64,000 nt of DNA, taken from Myxococcota bacterium (GTDB lineage: Bacteria > Myxococcota_A > UBA9160 > SMWR01). The position numbers and the translations under genes are program-made. The notes under the pieces were generated by a model that saw only the letters and a list, made by a program, of their open reading frames with translations, was not told the DNA's origin and did no database searches. Of this stretch, positions 1 through 9,114 are shown piece after piece. The stretch is from contig JBCCEW010000010.1 in NCBI GenBank assembly GCA_039030075.1, forward strand, positions 117,101-181,100, read 5' to 3'. The stretch's first letter is position 1. Every line of letters begins with the position of its first letter.

Positions 1-379
1 TCTGTGCGAGGGCGTGGCGCTCCACCGCGTGGCGCAGGGCCTTCGCGAGAACCCGCGGCTCGTACATCCCCTTCGCGAGGTACTCCTGCGCACCGGCCTG
101 AACGGCAGCGAGCGCCATCTCCTCGTCGTCGTGCCCCGTCAGCACCACGACCGGAGGCGGGCTGCCCGCTTCCCCCAGGAACGTCTCGAGCGTCTCCAAG
201 CCCGTGCTATCGGAGAGATTCAGGTCCATGACGACGACGTCGGGCTCGCTCGTCTCGAGGACGGCGAGGCCTTCGCGCAGGGATCGGGCCTCGTGGACGG
301 ACGCATCCACGCCGCTCGCAAGCCGTTTGCGAAACAGCAGCGCATCGGCCTCGTCGTCTTCGATCAGTAGGACGTCCAC
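1..379 (-). CDS. Response regulator receiver-domain protein (C-terminus cut by window edge)
   Basis: Reading leftward from a GTG start at 379, the frame gives a typical CheY-like receiver domain. It starts VDVLLIEDDEAD (acidic pocket), has VVVMDLNLSDS with the likely phospho-acceptor Asp about residue 51, then VVLTGHDD with the conserved Thr and YLAKGM with the conserved Lys. An in-frame TGA lies upstream and there is no ATG, so GTG preceded by GGAGATGAG is the best start. Only about 126 codons are visible, and an output domain could lie beyond the edge. Several kinases lie to the right, but none adjoins it, so its partner is unknown. Confidence 0.8.
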   Translation of the reverse strand, partial: MDVLLIEDDEADALLFRKRLASGVDASVHEARSLREGLAVLETSEPDVVVMDLNLSDSTGLETLETFLGEAGSPPPVVVLTGHDDEEMALAAVQAGAQEYLAKGMYEPRVLAKALRHAVERHALAQ

Positions 380-493
380 CTCATCTCCATCGAGCCGCGC
401 ATCCGCTTCCTTGAAGAGATTCGCGTGTCAATTAAACCCAGGAGATGGGCTCCGTACTTCCTCGAGCGCGCCAGGCGCCGATGCTGGGCGGGA

Positions 494-2092
494 TCAGTCC
501 GCCTGGACGGCCGCATCCGACACCGTCGGGAACAGATCTTCCGCGGAGCGCGGTAGCTGCCCTTCTGCCCGCCAGACCGCGTGATGACGGCGGAACTCGG
601 TGGGCGACTTCAAACCAGCCGCCGCCGCAAGCGCAGCGATCGAGGCCCGAAGGGTCGTCACGTAGTTCAGTACGCGGAACTGCTTCTCGTCCACGACCAG
701 AGCCTCGATGAGCTTCTCGTCCGTGGTGGCCACGCCCACGGGGCACGTGTTCGAATGGCAACGCTGGGTTTGGATACAGCCCACCGAGATCATCATGCCG
801 CGCGCGACATTGACGGCATCCGCGCCGAAGCAGAGCGCCAGCGCGATCCGATCGGCCGAGAAGAGCTTCCCGGAGGCGATGATCTTCACGCGATCGCGCA
901 CGCCCGCCCGCCGGAGCGCGTCATCGGCCTCGATGATCGCCGCGCGCGAGGGCATCCCCACGCTATCGGCCATCTCGCGATAGGTCGCTCCGGAGCCGCC
1001 TTCTCCGCCGTCTACGGTGATCCAATCCGGACCATCGCCCCGCTGGGCCATCGCCAGGGCCAGCTCGTCGACCGAGCCCGGCCCGCCCACGACGATCTTG
1101 ATGCCGACGGGCTTCCCGCCCTCCTGACGCAGCCGCGCGATCCACTCGAAGAGATCGTCGACGTCCGAGATCATCGGGAAGCGGTTGGGCGAGTTGATCG
1201 TCTGCCAGGCAGGAACGCCGCGGATCTCGGCGATCTCCGGGGTGACCTTCTCGCCCTCCAGGTGTCCGCCGCGAATCTTGGCACCCTGGTGGAGCTTGAG
1301 CTCGAACCCGACCACAGCGTCGAGAGCGGCCTTCTTGCGGAACTCGGACCAGTCGAAACCGCCGTCTGCATCGCGCACCCCGTGCAGCCCCGGCCCGATC
1401 TGCACGACGATCGGCGCGCCACCCTTCAGGTGATGCGGCGACAGCCCGCCCTCGCCGGTGTTCATCCAGGACGAGCCGGCCATCGCCAGGCCAGAGCTCA
1501 GCGCCTCGATCGCGGTCCGACCGAGCGCGCCATAGGACATTCCGCCCATTCCGATCATTCCGCGCAGGACCCACGGATGCGGCAGGTCTTCTCCCATGCG
1601 AAGCGCGAAGTCTTCCGTGAGCGTCCAGGATGCGACGTCCACCTTTTCGACGTGCTCTCGGCGATGGAAGATGCCGTCGTGGTCCATCACGTAGCGCTGC
1701 GTCTCGATCGACGGCTTGTCGTCGATGCCCATCTCCTCCCGCAAGCTCGGGAGCAACGCGTTGCGGAGGTACCAGCCGGGCTCTTCGTAGTCGCGCTTGG
1801 AGCCGAACGACACCAGCGTATTGAGGTACTTCGACGCCATGACCATCGAGAGATAGTCCTCGCGCGAGAAGGGCTTCCCGGTACGATCGCCGTCGAACAA
1901 GTACTGCCGGAGCTCGGGTCCGAGGTGCTCGAGCACGTAGCGCATGCGTCCGAGGAGCGGGAAGTTCCGCAGCAGCGCGTGCTGCGACTGATTCCGCGCG
2001 CGCACGGAGAAGTAGAAGCCAGCGAAGAGAACGGCGAGGACGACGAAGATCCCCCCCGCCATCAGCCAATCCAAGATCTCACTCCAGCCCAT
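494..2092 (-). CDS. Membrane-anchored FMN-binding glutamate synthase (GltB-like) family protein
   Basis: The protein has about 532 residues. One N-terminal membrane segment (IFVVLAVLFAGFYFSV) is followed by a cytoplasmic domain like the FMN and 3Fe-4S part of the glutamate synthase large subunit. Visible family features are GMSYGALGRTAIEAL, GEGGLSPHH, the glycine-rich TVDGGEGGSGA and the cluster motif CIQTQRCHSNTCPVG (C-x5-C-x4-C). The glutaminase and C-terminal beta-helix domains of true GltB are absent, as is usual in these stand-alone homologues, whose reaction is not settled. An upstream in-frame ATG at 2122 would add ten residues; 2092 was chosen because the membrane segment follows it directly. 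No partner GltD is visible. Confidence 0.88.
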   Translation of the reverse strand: MGWSEILDWLMAGGIFVVLAVLFAGFYFSVRARNQSQHALLRNFPLLGRMRYVLEHLGPELRQYLFDGDRTGKPFSREDYLSMVMASKYLNTLVSFGSKRDYEEPGWYLRNALLPSLREEMGIDDKPSIETQRYVMDHDGIFHRREHVEKVDVASWTLTEDFALRMGEDLPHPWVLRGMIGMGGMSYGALGRTAIEALSSGLAMAGSSWMNTGEGGLSPHHLKGGAPIVVQIGPGLHGVRDADGGFDWSEFRKKAALDAVVGFELKLHQGAKIRGGHLEGEKVTPEIAEIRGVPAWQTINSPNRFPMISDVDDLFEWIARLRQEGGKPVGIKIVVGGPGSVDELALAMAQRGDGPDWITVDGGEGGSGATYREMADSVGMPSRAAIIEADDALRRAGVRDRVKIIASGKLFSADRIALALCFGADAVNVARGMMISVGCIQTQRCHSNTCPVGVATTDEKLIEALVVDEKQFRVLNYVTTLRASIAALAAAAGLKSPTEFRRHHAVWRAEGQLPRSAEDLFPTVSDAAVQAD

Positions 2093-2355
2093 CACGGCCG
2101 CACCGCCCCCCTCACAAGGCATTCCGCCCCATTCCCACTGCTCTTCGTCCGTTCATGGAACAGTCACGAGAGCTTCGGCCGGGGCGCGGGCGCACGGCGG
2201 ACACCGATCGGGTGCAAGCCGATCGGTCGACGGCTTCTACGGAATCGCGGTTGGGCGTTTCACGGGTGTGCCGGCGAGAACGCGGCGGGCGCCCCGCCAA
2301 GGCCGGGCACTTCGATCCGCGTCAGGCGTTCCGATCCGGAACGCAGGGCTTGGAG

Positions 2356-2598
2356 TCAGTCGGACGGACGGCGGCTACGACGCTCGCGATCGACTTCGCG
2401 CGCCGCGTCGACCATGCGGCGGCGGGCCGCCACGCTGGGCGGAAAGGTCTCGCCGGCCAGTTCACGACCGGCGACCTCCATGAACGCGGCGAGGGATACC
2501 CCCGCGCGCGCACAGAAATCGCGCCAGCCGGCCGCGGCTTCCGGAGAGACCCGCGCGGAGAGCACTTCGCGGGCCCCCTTCTCGTCGCTAGCGCTCAT
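2356..2598 (-). CDS. Small hypothetical protein, ribbon-helix-helix-like
   Basis: The protein has 80 residues and a strong Shine-Dalgarno (AGGAG, five bases before the ATG at 2598), which makes this inner ATG better than the one six codons upstream. The sequence VLSARVSPEAAAGWRDFCAR followed by AGVSLAAFMEVAGRELAG resembles ribbon-helix-helix or antitoxin-like proteins: a short strand, a helix and a second helix starting at GVSL. The C-terminus is rich in Arg (ERRSRRPSD). No toxin gene is adjacent, so a toxin-antitoxin role is not supported. It may be a small DNA-binding protein. It is divergent from the PAS kinase at 2726. Confidence 0.55.
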   Translation of the reverse strand: MSASDEKGAREVLSARVSPEAAAGWRDFCARAGVSLAAFMEVAGRELAGETFPPSVAARRRMVDAAREVDRERRSRRPSD

Positions 2599-2634
2599 CC
2601 TATCTCCTGCTATCATCAGCTTGCATCAGTGAGC

Positions 2635-2663
2635 TTGACCGACATTTCTAGCACACCTTCGAT
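2635..2663 (+). promoter_or_regulatory. Possible sigma-70-type promoter for the PAS kinase gene
   Basis: TTGACC at 2635-2640 matches five of six bases of a -35 box. A 17-base spacer leads to TTCGAT at 2658-2663, which matches only three of six at the -10. It lies 62 bases before the ATG at 2726, in the 127-base divergent gap. Weak by itself. Confidence 0.25.
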
Positions 2664-2725
2664 CCCGCGGGGCTGAATCCCTCCTTTCCCGCCTGCGCTC
2701 GGATCCGCTCAAGGAGGAGCGGCAC

Positions 2726-3820
2726 ATGAGCGAGTCGCACTTACGGCTTCCGCGTGCCTTCCACCTGGGAGACGCGTTGGCAGCCGTGATGGACTCCATT
2801 CCGGCCCTCGTCTTTCTCAAAGACGCCAACAACCAGATCCTCTACGCCAACCACGCTGTCGCCGAGGCCATGGCCACCACGCCCGAGGCCATGGTCGGCA
2901 CCGCGTCGGAACGCTGGTATCCCGCCGAGCACGCGGAGCGCTATTTCGCGGACGACCTCGAGGTCATGCGCTCGGGCCGCCCGCAGCTCGGCATCGAGGA
3001 ACCGAAGCGCACGCATTCCGGCGAGATCCGGCTGCAGACCGACAAGTTCCCGGTCTTCGATGACGCCGACAATCCGGTGGGCATCCTGGTGATCGCGCGC
3101 GACACCACCCACGAGAGCCAAGACCCGGGCCAATCGGCGCGCTTGGCGACGGTGGGTCGCCTGGCGGCGGGTGTGGCGCACAACGTCAACAACGCGCTCA
3201 CCCTCCTGCTCGGCCAGATCGACGTCGCCGAGCAGGCGCTCCAAAGCGACGACGACCCGACCGCCGCGCTCGAGCTGGCCCGCAATGCCATCCGCAAGAC
3301 CACCGCCTCTACTCGGAAGCTGATGTCGATTGCGCAGCCACACCCGGTCGCGCCGACCTGGCAAGCGCCCAACGAGATCCTCCGCGAAGTCGCCGCGCTG
3401 CTCGGCGGCGCGCTCTCCAACGTGGAGCTCCGCGTCTCGCTCGACAACGACGTGCCCCCGCTGTGCGTCGACGCCGACGGCTTGCTCGAGGTGTTCGTGA
3501 ACCTCGCGCTCAACGCGCGCGACGCCATGCCCGAGGGAGGCACGCTTCAGTTCTTGTCTCGCCTGCTCCCCGCCACAGCGAGCGAACCGGCGCGGGTGCG
3601 CCTGTCGGTGGCCGACACGGGAACCGGGATCCCCGAAGCGCTACGCCCGACCCTCTTCGAACCCTTCGTGAAGGGTTCGGGCTCTCACGGCCACGGTCTC
3701 GGATTGGCGAGCGCTCGTGCCCTGGTCGAGGATCAGGGCGGCGAACTCAGCTTCGAGACGCAGACGGGCCGGGGCACCACCTTCCACGTCACGCTCCCGG
3801 TGCCAACCGAGGACGGCTAG
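2726..3820 (+). CDS. PAS-domain sensor histidine kinase
   Basis: The protein has 364 residues and no membrane segment. An N-terminal PAS/PAC domain (about 15-130, with VFLKDANNQILYAN and VFDDADNPVGILVIARD) precedes a kinase core. The H-box is RLAAGVAHNVNNALTL with phospho-acceptor His152. The ATPase domain shows the N-box (FVNLALNARDAM), G1 (DTGTGIP), the F-box (LFEPF) and G2 (GHGLGLA). It is therefore a soluble NtrB-like kinase that probably senses a cytoplasmic signal through PAS. The start has a strong AAGGAGGAG ribosome site. Its stop codon shares the four bases CTAG with the stop of the convergent gene at 3817. No dedicated response regulator is adjacent. Confidence 0.9.
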   Translation: MSESHLRLPRAFHLGDALAAVMDSIPALVFLKDANNQILYANHAVAEAMATTPEAMVGTASERWYPAEHAERYFADDLEVMRSGRPQLGIEEPKRTHSGEIRLQTDKFPVFDDADNPVGILVIARDTTHESQDPGQSARLATVGRLAAGVAHNVNNALTLLLGQIDVAEQALQSDDDPTAALELARNAIRKTTASTRKLMSIAQPHPVAPTWQAPNEILREVAALLGGALSNVELRVSLDNDVPPLCVDADGLLEVFVNLALNARDAMPEGGTLQFLSRLLPATASEPARVRLSVADTGTGIPEALRPTLFEPFVKGSGSHGHGLGLASARALVEDQGGELSFETQTGRGTTFHVTLPVPTEDG

Positions 3821-4497
3821 GACTCGGGCACCTCGGTGTCGACCTGCGCCGCGTTCGTGGTGGCGCCGTTCTGGTAGACCGCTTTCTCGAGCGCTTCCAG
3901 TCGGTCGACGAGGTCTCGCAGCAGAGCCGCATCGGCGCGCACGCCGGCCGCGGCCGGGTCGGGCGCAGGCGCGCCGGCCCGCATGGGCGGCGCCTGGGCC
4001 TGCACATAGAGCGCGACGCGATCCACGATCTCGTCGAGCTTGGGAATGATGTCGCCCACCGTGCCGCTCTGAATGAAGATGCGACGAGCGGCCGCGGCTT
4101 CGGCCTCGCTCGCCAGCACCGGCACGCAATGGATGTCGAGGCTGGCCCCGTCCCCGAACTGGGTGAAGGAGCCGAAGATCACGTAGTCGGCGCCCCGGGT
4201 TCGGCCCTGATCGAGGGCCTTAGAGAGCTCGGTGGTGCCCGCACTGGCGTCGTGCAGGCGGAGCGTCTGGGCGGTGCCGTCCTGCTCGAGACGCGAAGAG
4301 ATCATGTCGGAGATGCCGCGGCTCACGTAGCTGGCATCGGGTGCGGCGCTGTGGACGACGATCGGCAGGATCACCAACCGGACGGAGCCGCCGGCCAGTG
4401 CCGGCCCCGCCAACAGGAGGGCGGCGAGCCCGGCCAGGAACGCCCCCAGCAGGCGGCGATGCGCGCCCACAGGCGAATGGGAGTCTTGGGGCTGCAC
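3817..4497 (-). CDS. Secreted FlgO/CsgG-like periplasmic protein, function unknown
   Basis: The GTG at 4497 follows AAGGAG at a ten-base spacing. It yields a clear signal peptide (HRRLLGAFLAGLAALLLAGP, then ALA as a likely cleavage site); an upstream TTG or ATG would bury it. The mature part (VRLVILPIVVHSA, YVSRGISDMISSRLEQDG, RGADYVIFGSFTQFGD) has the beta-alpha layout of CsgG, FlgO and TolB N-terminal-like proteins. In those, a short-named lipoprotein or secreted protein binds envelope partners. No lipobox Cys is present. The C-terminus has a short coiled coil (LLRDLVDRLEALEKAV). It lies downstream of the REC-GAF-kinase gene on the same strand, 176 bases away. The function is not known. Confidence 0.65.
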   Translation of the reverse strand: MQPQDSHSPVGAHRRLLGAFLAGLAALLLAGPALAGGSVRLVILPIVVHSAAPDASYVSRGISDMISSRLEQDGTAQTLRLHDASAGTTELSKALDQGRTRGADYVIFGSFTQFGDGASLDIHCVPVLASEAEAAAARRIFIQSGTVGDIIPKLDEIVDRVALYVQAQAPPMRAGAPAPDPAAAGVRADAALLRDLVDRLEALEKAVYQNGATTNAAQVDTEVPES

Positions 4498-4673
4498 GGT
4501 CGCGTCTCTCCTTGCTTCGAAAACCCAGGCGACGATGTCCGCGCCTCGTGCCGCAGTGCCCCCGAAGGGCTGATGCGGCGGGTGGCCTGCCCCCACAAAC
4601 CCGCACGGGCCCGTGGGCTGCTGGCCGTCCCCTCCCCGGACGAGCGGGAGGAGCTTAGCTCAGCCGAGCCGGC

Positions 4674-6296
4674 TCAGGCGCCAGCGGTGTCCCCTACCGG
4701 CAGCCGCACCACGAATCGGGACCCTCGGCCCTCCCCGTCTTGCACCTCCAGCGTGCCACCGTGCTCGGTGACGATCCGCTGGCAGACCAGCAGACCGAGC
4801 CCGGCGTTCGCGTCGGCATCTTCTCCCGCCAGGAACGGGTCGAAGATCTGCTCGAGCTGTTCCGCCGCCAGGCCAGGGCCCGTATCGGTCACGGACAACT
4901 CGACGCCGCTCTCGTCGTAGGCGGCACGCGTGCGCACCGAGATTTCGCCGCCTTCCGGCGTGACAGCCAGTGCGTTCAGCACGAGGTTGAGCACCACCTG
5001 GTGGAGCTGGTCGCGTACGGCCACCAGCTTCGGCATGTCGGGTTCGCCCGTCCATCGCAGCATGATGCGGCCGAGATGGGCCTCCCGCTGCAACATGGAG
5101 ACGACTTCGCCCACGACGTCGCCGAGGCTCACGGCTTCGCGGCTGGTGCCCGCCGCGCCGCGCCCCACGCGCTGCATGGTGTCGACCAAGCGCTCGATCT
5201 TCGAAAGATCAGCCTGTGCCTGGGTCTTCTCTTCGCCCGACTTGCTCGTCTGCTCGACGAAGGTACGCAGCGACGTCAGCGGCTCTTCGATCTCTTGCGC
5301 GAGCCCGGAGGCCAACGTGCCGAGCCGGTCGGCCCGGCGCATCTGCTCACGGGAGCGACGCAGGTCTTCGACGAGACGGGCGTTCTCGACCGCAACCGAA
5401 GCCTGGCTGGCCAGCCCCTCGATCATGGTGACGTCGTCGGCGCTGAAGCGCGCCCCGCCACTGCGGTTGTCGACGGTGATGGCGCCGAGCAGGCCTTCCT
5501 TGCCGTAGAGCGGGGTGACGAGGATCTCGTCGGCCGCCACCTCGGTTACCCAGGTGCGCACCGCGCCGCGATACTCGAGGCCGCGGTCGCCCTTCAGTGT
5601 GAGCGACATGCCATCTTCGAGCTTGGTCAGGAAGTCGCCGGCGTTCTCGTGCGTGAAGGACAGGCCCTCGAGGCGCACATCGATCTCGTCGCGGGCGGTC
5701 GACGGCCGCGCCCAACTGAGGCTGCCGTTGCGGCGGTCGCGCAGCAGCACGCTCGCGCCGTCGAAGCTCATGTCTTCGCGCAAGGTGCGGATCAACAGGT
5801 CGAGCAGGCGCTCGATTTCGAGCTCGCGGTTCATCGCCGCCGAGACGCGGCTCAGGATCTGCAGCTCGTTGAGGAGCTGGGCACGCTCGCGGTCGAGGGC
5901 ATAGGCCTCGATGCCGCGCATGAGCGTGGCTCGCACGTCAGCCGGCTCCCAGGGCTTGGGAATGAAGCGGTAGATGGCGCCGCGGTTGATGGCTTCTTGC
6001 AGCGTGGCCACGTCGCCGTAGGCGGTGACCATGATCCGCACCGTGGCCGGGTCGAGCTCGGCAGCGCGCACCAGGAACTCGGTGCCGGTCATGCCGGGCA
6101 TGCGGTGATCCGAGAGCACGAGCGCCACGGGCTTCGTGGCGAGGATCTCGAGACCTTCATCGCCGCTCGTGGCGGTGTAGATGGCGAACTCGCGGCGGAA
6201 CGTGAGCTCGAAGATCCGTAGGTTGTCGGGCTCGTCGTCGACGTAGAGGATCGGGTATTCGCGGAAGTCGACGAGCGAATCGGGCTTAGGCTGCAT
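4674..6296 (-). CDS. Receiver-GAF-histidine-kinase-like protein lacking the phospho-acceptor His
   Basis: The protein has 540 residues. An N-terminal receiver domain (14-130) is intact, with VDDEPDN, LSDHRMPG (Asp63) and FIPKPW (Lys114). A GAF domain follows (about 155-315) and then a kinase-like module. In that module the H-box reads TLASGLAQEIEEPLTS, so Gln334 (codon CAA) sits where His is expected. The ATPase part looks complete (LNLVLNALAV, DTGPGL, NAGLGL). The ATG at 6296 overlaps the end of the upstream hybrid kinase by eleven bases, so the two are probably co-translated. The intact receiver could take phosphate from that kinase. This protein may act as a phosphate-dependent adaptor or partner rather than an autokinase. 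Confidence 0.85.
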   Translation of the reverse strand: MQPKPDSLVDFREYPILYVDDEPDNLRIFELTFRREFAIYTATSGDEGLEILATKPVALVLSDHRMPGMTGTEFLVRAAELDPATVRIMVTAYGDVATLQEAINRGAIYRFIPKPWEPADVRATLMRGIEAYALDRERAQLLNELQILSRVSAAMNRELEIERLLDLLIRTLREDMSFDGASVLLRDRRNGSLSWARPSTARDEIDVRLEGLSFTHENAGDFLTKLEDGMSLTLKGDRGLEYRGAVRTWVTEVAADEILVTPLYGKEGLLGAITVDNRSGGARFSADDVTMIEGLASQASVAVENARLVEDLRRSREQMRRADRLGTLASGLAQEIEEPLTSLRTFVEQTSKSGEEKTQAQADLSKIERLVDTMQRVGRGAAGTSREAVSLGDVVGEVVSMLQREAHLGRIMLRWTGEPDMPKLVAVRDQLHQVVLNLVLNALAVTPEGGEISVRTRAAYDESGVELSVTDTGPGLAAEQLEQIFDPFLAGEDADANAGLGLLVCQRIVTEHGGTLEVQDGEGRGSRFVVRLPVGDTAGA

Positions 6297-9081
6297 GGCG
6301 GCCCGCCCCGACCACCGGCAGACGCAAGCGCGCGGTGGTGCCCTCGCCTTCCGTAGAAACGAGTTCGAGCGAGCCGCCGTGCTCTTCCGCGATGCGACGG
6401 CAGATGGACAGCCCGAGACCCGAACCCGCAGCGCCCTTCGAAGTGTGGAAAGGCTCGAACACGCGCTCCAGCATTGCCGGCGCGATGCCGGGACCGTTGT
6501 CGCGGACCTCCACCACCACCTCGCTCTCCTCTGTACCGGCTTCGACCCAGATCGAGCCACTCCGGCCTTCGAACGCTTCGGCGGCATTCTTCAGGAGGTT
6601 GAGGAAAACCTGATTGAGGGCGCGGGCATCGCCCGCCACTTGCGGAAGCCCCTCGGGGAGATCCGAGGTCACCTCGACCCCCTGGCTGACGAAGGTGTGG
6701 CCCACCAGCCGCAGCGTCATCCGGACCCCGCGCACGACGTCCACAGAGCCCCGCTCACGGGCCCCAGGGGCCGCAAAGTCGCGGAGATCGCCCACCAGGC
6801 CGGCCGTGCGCTCGAGGCCGTCGGTCACGATGCCGGCGAGCTCACCCAGGGTGTCGGCCGTCTCGTCGAAGTGGATGCGCTCCCGAAGCACCTCGAGCTG
6901 CTGCACCTGATCGGCCAGGTGCTCGGGCCCGGCCTTCCCCAGGGCGGCCATCTGCTCGGCCACCTCGCGCACCTCGTCGAGCGTGAGCTGCAGGGTGCGG
7001 GCCGCGTTCATGGCGAAGTTGACCGGGTTGTTGATCTCGTGGGCCACGCCGGCGGCGAGCTCGCCCACGGCCGAGAGCCGCTCGGCGTGCACCAGCTGAG
7101 CGCCCGCCTGCTTCAGCTCTTCCATGGTCTGCTCGAGCTCGAAATTGGTCGTGGTGAGCAGATCGTTCTGGGCGGCCAGGGCTTCCTGGGCCAGCCGCAG
7201 CTCGACTAGCGACCGCACCCGGGCCAACAGCTCACGGGGGTGGAAGGGCTTGGTGACGTAGTCGTCGGCGCCCAGCTCGAGGCCTTCGATCTTCATCTCG
7301 CGCTCGGCCTTCGAGGTGACCAGCACCACGGGCACATCGCGCAGCTCGGGCTCGCCCTTGATGGCGGCGCAGAGCTCAGTGCCCGACATCTCGGGCATCA
7401 TCACGTCGGTGAGCACCACGTGGGGCAGCCGATCGCGCACGGCCTCGAGCCCCTCACGACCATTGCTGGCCGTGCGCACCCGGAACTCCTGGCCCAGCAG
7501 ATGGGCCAACAGCCGGCGCATGTCGGTGTTGTCCTCGACCACGAGCACTTCGGGCGTGTCCGGGCGGTGGGGCGCGGCCTGGGCCGGCGCCGTGCTTCCC
7601 GTGCCCTCGACCCGCTCGACGTGGCGCTGCATCTCGGCCAGGCGCAGGCCTTCGCCGAACTCTTCGCCGTCGTCGTCGTGGGTGCTCAGGTCGGCACCCA
7701 GGCCTCCGAGCGCCCGCTGCAGCGATTCGCCCTGCCCCGCTTCCTCGGCCAGGGCTTCCGCAACCGCGTCGCGGGTTTCTTCGTCGCTCTCACCCACGGG
7801 CAGCACCACGTGCATCTGCGCGCCGTGGCCCAGGCCCTCACTCTCGGCCCAGATTCGCCCGCCGTGCAGCTTCACCAGCTCTTGCACGAGTGAAAGCCCA
7901 ATGCCGGTGCCTTCGTGCTTGCGGGTATTCGAGCCATCGACCTGGGCGAAGCGGTCGAAGATGCGGCCGAGCTGGTCGGCCTCCAACCCCTCGCCCGTGT
8001 CGGTGACCACCAGGTGCACGCCGGGGGCGTCGCCCTGGGCCTCTTCCCACCCTTTGACCCAGATCTCGCCTTCCGCGTCGGTGAACTTCAACGCGTTGCC
8101 CAGGAGGTTGACGAGGATCTTCTCGAAGGCCTCCGAGTCCGCGTGAACGACGGGGAGAGCCGAGAAGCCCTCGTGGTCGAGCAGGACTCCCTTGCGCTCG
8201 GCCAGCGGGCGCGCGCCAGAAACGATGTTGTCGACGAGATCGTGCAGCTGCACGGGGCGCCGACTGATGGTGAGCTGCTCGCCCTCGATCTTGGCGAGGT
8301 CGAGGAGGTTGTTGATGAGCTTGAGGAGCCGGAGCCCGTTGCTCTGAATGGTCTTCAGGTAGCCGCGCTGGAGCTCGGAAATCTCGCCGAAGTCGCCCGC
8401 AAGCATCGCTTCTACAGGAGCCAGGGTGAGCGTGAGCGGCGTACGGAGCTCGTGGTGGACGTTCGCGGTGAAACGGGTCTTGGCCGAGTCGAGTTTGCGG
8501 AGTTCGTCGCGCGTCTCGCGAATCTCTTCGCGCCGCAGGAAGTCAGAGAACCGCATCCGATCGAGCAGCGCCGTCGCAACAATCGACTCGATGCCAGCGG
8601 CCACTGGAAACGCCAAACCCAGCCAGTAAGAACGGCCTCCGAACTCCCCGGCCGAGAATGCTGGTAGCGCGGCAAGCCCAAGCGATAGAACCACCACCAC
8701 TAGCGCTGCCTGGCGCGCCGTCATCGGCAGAAGCACGGGCATCCCGAGGAAGAGCAGCATCAGCCCGGGCGCGTACTCACTACCCACGCCGCCAGCCACC
8801 CGGATGACATCCAGCAGCATCACCCCCGCACAAAGCGCGCCTGCGACGCAAGTCGCCACGGGTCGCGCGCTCCCTACACCGCACGCGATTAGCACCATCG
8901 CCGCAACGCACGCAAGCCTGACCGCGAGAAGCCGCTCGAAGCTCTCCGGGAAGACGACCCAGTCCAGCCCTAGGAAAGACGCCGTCAGCGCGGCAACGAT
9001 CAGAGCGCCTATCCTATTCGACCGAGGAAGGCGTTCCTGCTCTAGTTCCGATCGATACAGCGAGTACGATTCCAGCGCCAC
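6286..9081 (-). CDS. Hybrid sensor kinase with two kinase modules around a receiver
   Basis: The protein has 931 residues from a GTG start. The N-terminus (about 22-175) holds several membrane segments. Then come a first kinase core (TANVHHELRTPL, His210; NLLGNALKF; DTGEGL; GTGIGL), a receiver (VLVVEDNTDM, Asp559 in VLTDVMMPEM, Lys611 in VTKPF), a coiled-coil linker and a second kinase core (GELAAGVAHEINNPV, His681; NLLKNAAEAF; DNGPGI; GSGLGL). Two complete kinase cores in one chain are uncommon. The gene follows the RND exporter by 33 bases and overlaps the next kinase-like gene. Base composition shifts near residue 180: the membrane part is visibly less GC-rich than the rest, hinting at a joined or imported sensor part. 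Confidence 0.9.
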   Translation of the reverse strand: MALESYSLYRSELEQERLPRSNRIGALIVAALTASFLGLDWVVFPESFERLLAVRLACVAAMVLIACGVGSARPVATCVAGALCAGVMLLDVIRVAGGVGSEYAPGLMLLFLGMPVLLPMTARQAALVVVVLSLGLAALPAFSAGEFGGRSYWLGLAFPVAAGIESIVATALLDRMRFSDFLRREEIRETRDELRKLDSAKTRFTANVHHELRTPLTLTLAPVEAMLAGDFGEISELQRGYLKTIQSNGLRLLKLINNLLDLAKIEGEQLTISRRPVQLHDLVDNIVSGARPLAERKGVLLDHEGFSALPVVHADSEAFEKILVNLLGNALKFTDAEGEIWVKGWEEAQGDAPGVHLVVTDTGEGLEADQLGRIFDRFAQVDGSNTRKHEGTGIGLSLVQELVKLHGGRIWAESEGLGHGAQMHVVLPVGESDEETRDAVAEALAEEAGQGESLQRALGGLGADLSTHDDDGEEFGEGLRLAEMQRHVERVEGTGSTAPAQAAPHRPDTPEVLVVEDNTDMRRLLAHLLGQEFRVRTASNGREGLEAVRDRLPHVVLTDVMMPEMSGTELCAAIKGEPELRDVPVVLVTSKAEREMKIEGLELGADDYVTKPFHPRELLARVRSLVELRLAQEALAAQNDLLTTTNFELEQTMEELKQAGAQLVHAERLSAVGELAAGVAHEINNPVNFAMNAARTLQLTLDEVREVAEQMAALGKAGPEHLADQVQQLEVLRERIHFDETADTLGELAGIVTDGLERTAGLVGDLRDFAAPGARERGSVDVVRGVRMTLRLVGHTFVSQGVEVTSDLPEGLPQVAGDARALNQVFLNLLKNAAEAFEGRSGSIWVEAGTEESEVVVEVRDNGPGIAPAMLERVFEPFHTSKGAAGSGLGLSICRRIAEEHGGSLELVSTEGEGTTARLRLPVVGAGRHAA

Positions 9082-9114
9082 GCCGACCGCCTTCGACCGA
9101 ACGACTTTGCGCCT

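Noticed and set aside
2356..2598. Toxin-antitoxin locus at the small ribbon-helix-helix-like gene
   Set aside because: No toxin-like gene is adjacent on either side.
581..2632. Long plus-strand open frame (683 residues) opposite the glutamate-synthase-like gene
   Set aside because: Arg/His-rich shadow typical of high GC; the minus-strand frame carries clear GltB motifs and the 3Fe-4S cysteines.
3817..3820. Special signal at the shared CTAG of convergent stops (also at 24158-24161)
   Set aside because: CTAG contains TAG on both strands, so shared stops arise readily in compact genomes; no added function is indicated.
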